A stretch of 13,760 nucleotides of DNA, from NCBI GenBank assembly GCA_964526375.1, contig CAZGLK010000020.1, forward strand, positions 1 to 13,760, in the 5' to 3' direction. A program made the translations under genes and the position numbers. Below, one piece after another: positions 12,363-13,760 of the stretch. Under the pieces are notes generated by a model. It worked only from the letters and a program-made list of their open reading frames with translations. It had not been told where the DNA came from and made no database searches. Position 1 is the stretch's first letter, and each line of letters opens with the position of its first letter. The stretch comes from CAZGLK01 sp964526375. Lineage in GTDB: Bacteria; Patescibacteriota; Minisyncoccia; JACQLN01.

Positions 12363-12370
12363 GAGAGGAG
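12363..12370 (+). promoter_or_regulatory. Shine-Dalgarno of the 169-aa gene
   Basis: GAGAGGAG lies 8 nt before the ATG at 12379. A weak promoter-like pair, TTGGGA (12322-12327) and AATAAA (12345-12350) with a 17-nt spacer, precedes it. Confidence 0.6.
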
Positions 12371-12378
12371 ACTCACAA

Positions 12379-12888
12379 ATGGACTTGGCACGCATTCGCG
12401 ATATCGCGGAAGAATCATGGAATTCTTTAACAGAGGAACAGGAACGTTGCCATGAAGCAGCGTTTAAGTGCGCTGAGCTTCTGCGGGAAAGAGGGTATGG
12501 AGTTGTCGTCCGGCACGGGTTTGCGGTTTATCATAAAAACCTCTTGGCGGATGAAATTGAAAAAGAAGGAGGAGAGGGAGAATTCGGCAAGAAATTTGCC
12601 AACTGCATACGGTCCTCGGAGATGGAGGGATTTATTACTGACCACTCTTGGTGTGAGGTGGGAGATGTTATTGTTGATCAGCTGCCTTATTTCAGCTTAG
12701 GTGATGTGGAAGGCAGTGGTCCTTTGATGATTCACCAAAAGGGCGAAGTAAAAGAATCCGAGGTTCGTTATGTTCGTTACGGCTTTGAGTTCTCTCTGGG
12801 TGGGAATCATTTTTTAGTTGTTCCAAGATTCTCGTGGTGGTTGTGGAGCTTGATAGTACCTTTTCGTTTGGTTAAGTTAAAAATTTAG
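12379..12888 (+). CDS. Unrecognised 169-aa protein, possible Cys-His-Asp (transglutaminase-like) fold
   Basis: No family is recognised. The N-terminal helix (residues 18-39) has C24 and C31 in EQERCHEAAFKCAELLRERG, followed by GVVVRHGFAVY (41-51), and later DHSWCEVGDVIVDQL (88-102). A cysteine at the start of a helix, then a strand bearing His in an H-x-W-x-E-V context and a nearby Asp (D96 or D100) is the order of the papain/transglutaminase-like superfamily, so C24, H89 and D100 could form a catalytic triad. This is inference from motif order only. The C-terminus has an aromatic, hydrophobic stretch (FSWWLWSLIVPFRLV, 151-165) that may touch membrane. It has a clear Shine-Dalgarno and its own terminator at 12901-12926, and starts 40 bp after tatD. 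Confidence 0.7.
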   Translation: MDLARIRDIAEESWNSLTEEQERCHEAAFKCAELLRERGYGVVVRHGFAVYHKNLLADEIEKEGGEGEFGKKFANCIRSSEMEGFITDHSWCEVGDVIVDQLPYFSLGDVEGSGPLMIHQKGEVKESEVRYVRYGFEFSLGGNHFLVVPRFSWWLWSLIVPFRLVKLKI

Positions 12889-12900
12889 TTCCATGATTTC

Positions 12901-12926
12901 AGGGCTCGAGCAATCGAGCCCTTTTT
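12901..12926 (+). terminator. Rho-independent terminator after the 169-aa gene
   Basis: A 9-bp perfect stem (AGGGCTCGA 12901-12909, TCGAGCCCT 12914-12922) with a GCAA tetraloop is followed by a T tract (12922-12926). It separates tatD and the 169-aa gene from the leuS operon. Confidence 0.88.
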
Positions 12927-12956
12927 CTTGCTTAAATACTTATTTCAGGACATTTT

Positions 12957-12985
12957 TTGCAATGCTGTGAAATTTGTGATAATGT
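12957..12985 (+). promoter_or_regulatory. Promoter of the toxin-antitoxin/leuS operon (leaderless)
   Basis: TTGCAA (12957-12962), a 17-nt spacer and TAATGT (12980-12985). The ATG at 12995 is 9 nt after the -10 box, giving a leader of a few nt at most. GATAAT at 12978-12983 with an extended TGT is an alternative -10 box in nearly the same place. Confidence 0.55.
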
Positions 12986-12994
12986 ACGTTTATT

Positions 12995-13222
12995 ATGCTT
13001 ACCTCGCCTGCAGTAGTTGAAAAATTCAATAAGGAGCTAGCGGAGCTTAAGGAGGATGTGCGCGGACTTAAGCGGTACATTTTTTTGCCTCTTAAGGATT
13101 CGGAAGGAGAATACAAGGATTCATTTGTAAAAAAAATGTTGTCGCGGGCTATTGGCCGTGGCCCGTTTTATAATTTTAAGAATAAAGAATCTTTTCTAAA
13201 GCATGTCCGTTCTGGGAAATGA
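12995..13222 (+). CDS. Antitoxin-like protein before a RelE-type toxin
   Basis: A 75-residue, highly charged protein. Residues 6-27 (AVVEKFNKELAELKEDVRGLKR) look coiled-coil, and the C-terminal half (SFVKKMLSRAIGRGPFYNFKNK) is basic. No named antitoxin family is recognised. Its 3' end overlaps the toxin gene by 20 bp, the usual tight coupling of type II pairs. It is the first gene of the transcript and probably leaderless. Confidence 0.6.
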   Translation: MLTSPAVVEKFNKELAELKEDVRGLKRYIFLPLKDSEGEYKDSFVKKMLSRAIGRGPFYNFKNKESFLKHVRSGK

Positions 13223-13499
13223 GGTTATATACGATAAGGATTTTGCCAAAGATGTCCAACGGTTTCCGGTTGAATTACAAAACAAGCTCGCTGATCTCGT
13301 TGTAATTTTAAGCCAAGACGCATTTAACCCGCTCCTGCATACCAAACCCTTGGGCGCGCCGCTGCAGGGGTTTTTCTCTTTTCGTATTACCAGAGATTAT
13401 CGAGTAGGGTTTAAATTTCGCTCTGACCACATTGTTCAGTTGTTGGTAGCTGACAGGCGCGATAGAATTTACAAGCGATTAATAAGGAAAGTATTATGA
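13203..13499 (+). CDS. RelE/ParE-superfamily toxin
   Basis: The 98-aa protein fits RelE/YafQ-type toxins: VIYDKDFAKDVQRFP strand-helix start, helix VELQNKLADLVVILSQD, then NPLLHTKPLGAPLQGFFSFRIT and DYRVGFKFR (66-73) and a final DRIYKRLIRK. The L-x-G-x-x-x-G-x-x-S-F-R-I-x-x-D-Y-R-V pattern is typical of the RelE core. The start ATG 13203 is the only canonical start in frame near the N-terminus. The stop overlaps the leuS ATG by 4 bp (ATGA), so the toxin is translationally coupled to an essential synthetase. Confidence 0.8.
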   Translation: MSVLGNEVIYDKDFAKDVQRFPVELQNKLADLVVILSQDAFNPLLHTKPLGAPLQGFFSFRITRDYRVGFKFRSDHIVQLLVADRRDRIYKRLIRKVL

Positions 13500-13760
13500 A
13501 ATATAATCCCTCAAAAATAGAATCAAAATGGCAGAGAATTTGGCTCAAGGAAAGAATCTACGAGCCCGGGTTAAAGTCGGCCAAAAATCCATTCTATAAC
13601 TTAATGATGTTCCCTTACCCCTCGGCCGAGGGGCTGCATGTGGGCAATATGTATGCCTTTACCGGCTCGGACATTTACGGGCGCTTTAAGCGGATGCAGG
13701 GCCACGATGTTTTTGAGCCGATCGGTTTGGACGGCTTTGGCATTCATTCCGAAAACTACG
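13496..13760 (+). CDS. leuS: Leucyl-tRNA synthetase, N-terminal part (cut by window end)
   Basis: Only the first 88 codons are present. MKYNPSKIESKWQRIW is the usual start of class I Leu/Ile/Val synthetases; MFPYPSAEGLHVGNMYAF holds the HIGH motif as HVGN (48-51); KRMQGHDVFEPIGLDGFG (65-82) and HSENY are family blocks. Bacterial LeuRS has HVGH with a final His, so the Asn at position 51 is a variation. The gene overlaps the toxin stop by 4 bp. The editing, KMSKS and anticodon domains lie outside the window. Confidence 0.9.
   Translation, partial: MKYNPSKIESKWQRIWLKERIYEPGLKSAKNPFYNLMMFPYPSAEGLHVGNMYAFTGSDIYGRFKRMQGHDVFEPIGLDGFGIHSENY

Overview
The window looks like chromosomal DNA of a Candidate Phyla Radiation (Patescibacteria, Parcubacteria-like) bacterium. 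The reasons are the compact +-strand gene layout, the short versions of housekeeping enzymes, weak or absent Shine-Dalgarno sites in front of most genes, small toxin-antitoxin pairs inside housekeeping operons, a diversity-generating retroelement (DGR), and short tandem repeats that run between and into genes. This assignment is an inference from gene content and style; no rRNA or tRNA gene was found.

Layout. Positions 1-1808 hold a DGR: a terminator from an upstream gene, an Asn-codon-rich template-repeat-like segment (about 293-433), a 10-bp hairpin, an Avd-type accessory gene on the - strand (477-845) and a DGR-type reverse transcriptase on the + strand (789-1808) whose 5' end overlaps avd head to head. 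No diversified target gene (variable repeat) is visible, so it must lie outside the window. Positions 1859-3274 encode a single-pass membrane protein with repeated extracellular beta-type domains. Positions 3357-4185 hold a two-gene Fic module. Positions 4392-5801 encode glycyl-tRNA synthetase. The following 0.5-kb gap is not empty: on the - strand it holds a complete transcription unit (promoter, strong Shine-Dalgarno, 44-codon membrane protein, terminator). Positions 6281-9811 form a compact operon: antitoxin, RelE/ParE-like toxin, M16 peptidase, AI-2E-family membrane protein, rsmI. After a nested inverted repeat come metG and tatD, then an unrecognised 169-aa protein with a possible Cys-His-Asp triad and its own terminator. 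The window ends with a second toxin-antitoxin pair overlapping the start of leuS, which is cut by the edge.

The genes serve translation (glyS, metG, leuS, rsmI), proteolysis and nuclease functions (M16, tatD), stress or addiction (Fic, two RelE/ParE-like pairs) and targeted protein diversification (DGR). The rsmI-metG-tatD order matches the gene order known from Firmicutes such as Bacillus subtilis.

Three observations stand out. (1) The DGR has avd inverted relative to the RT and lying between template and RT. (2) A family of 7-bp tandem repeats with a small shared vocabulary occurs between genes and in frame inside glyS, metG and tatD. It supplies stop and start codons, and inside genes the copies that would create in-frame stops are exactly the ones that deviate from the unit. 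(3) There appear to be two initiation modes: putatively leaderless genes with the -10 box only 6-11 nt before the ATG, and two genes with strong Shine-Dalgarno sites.
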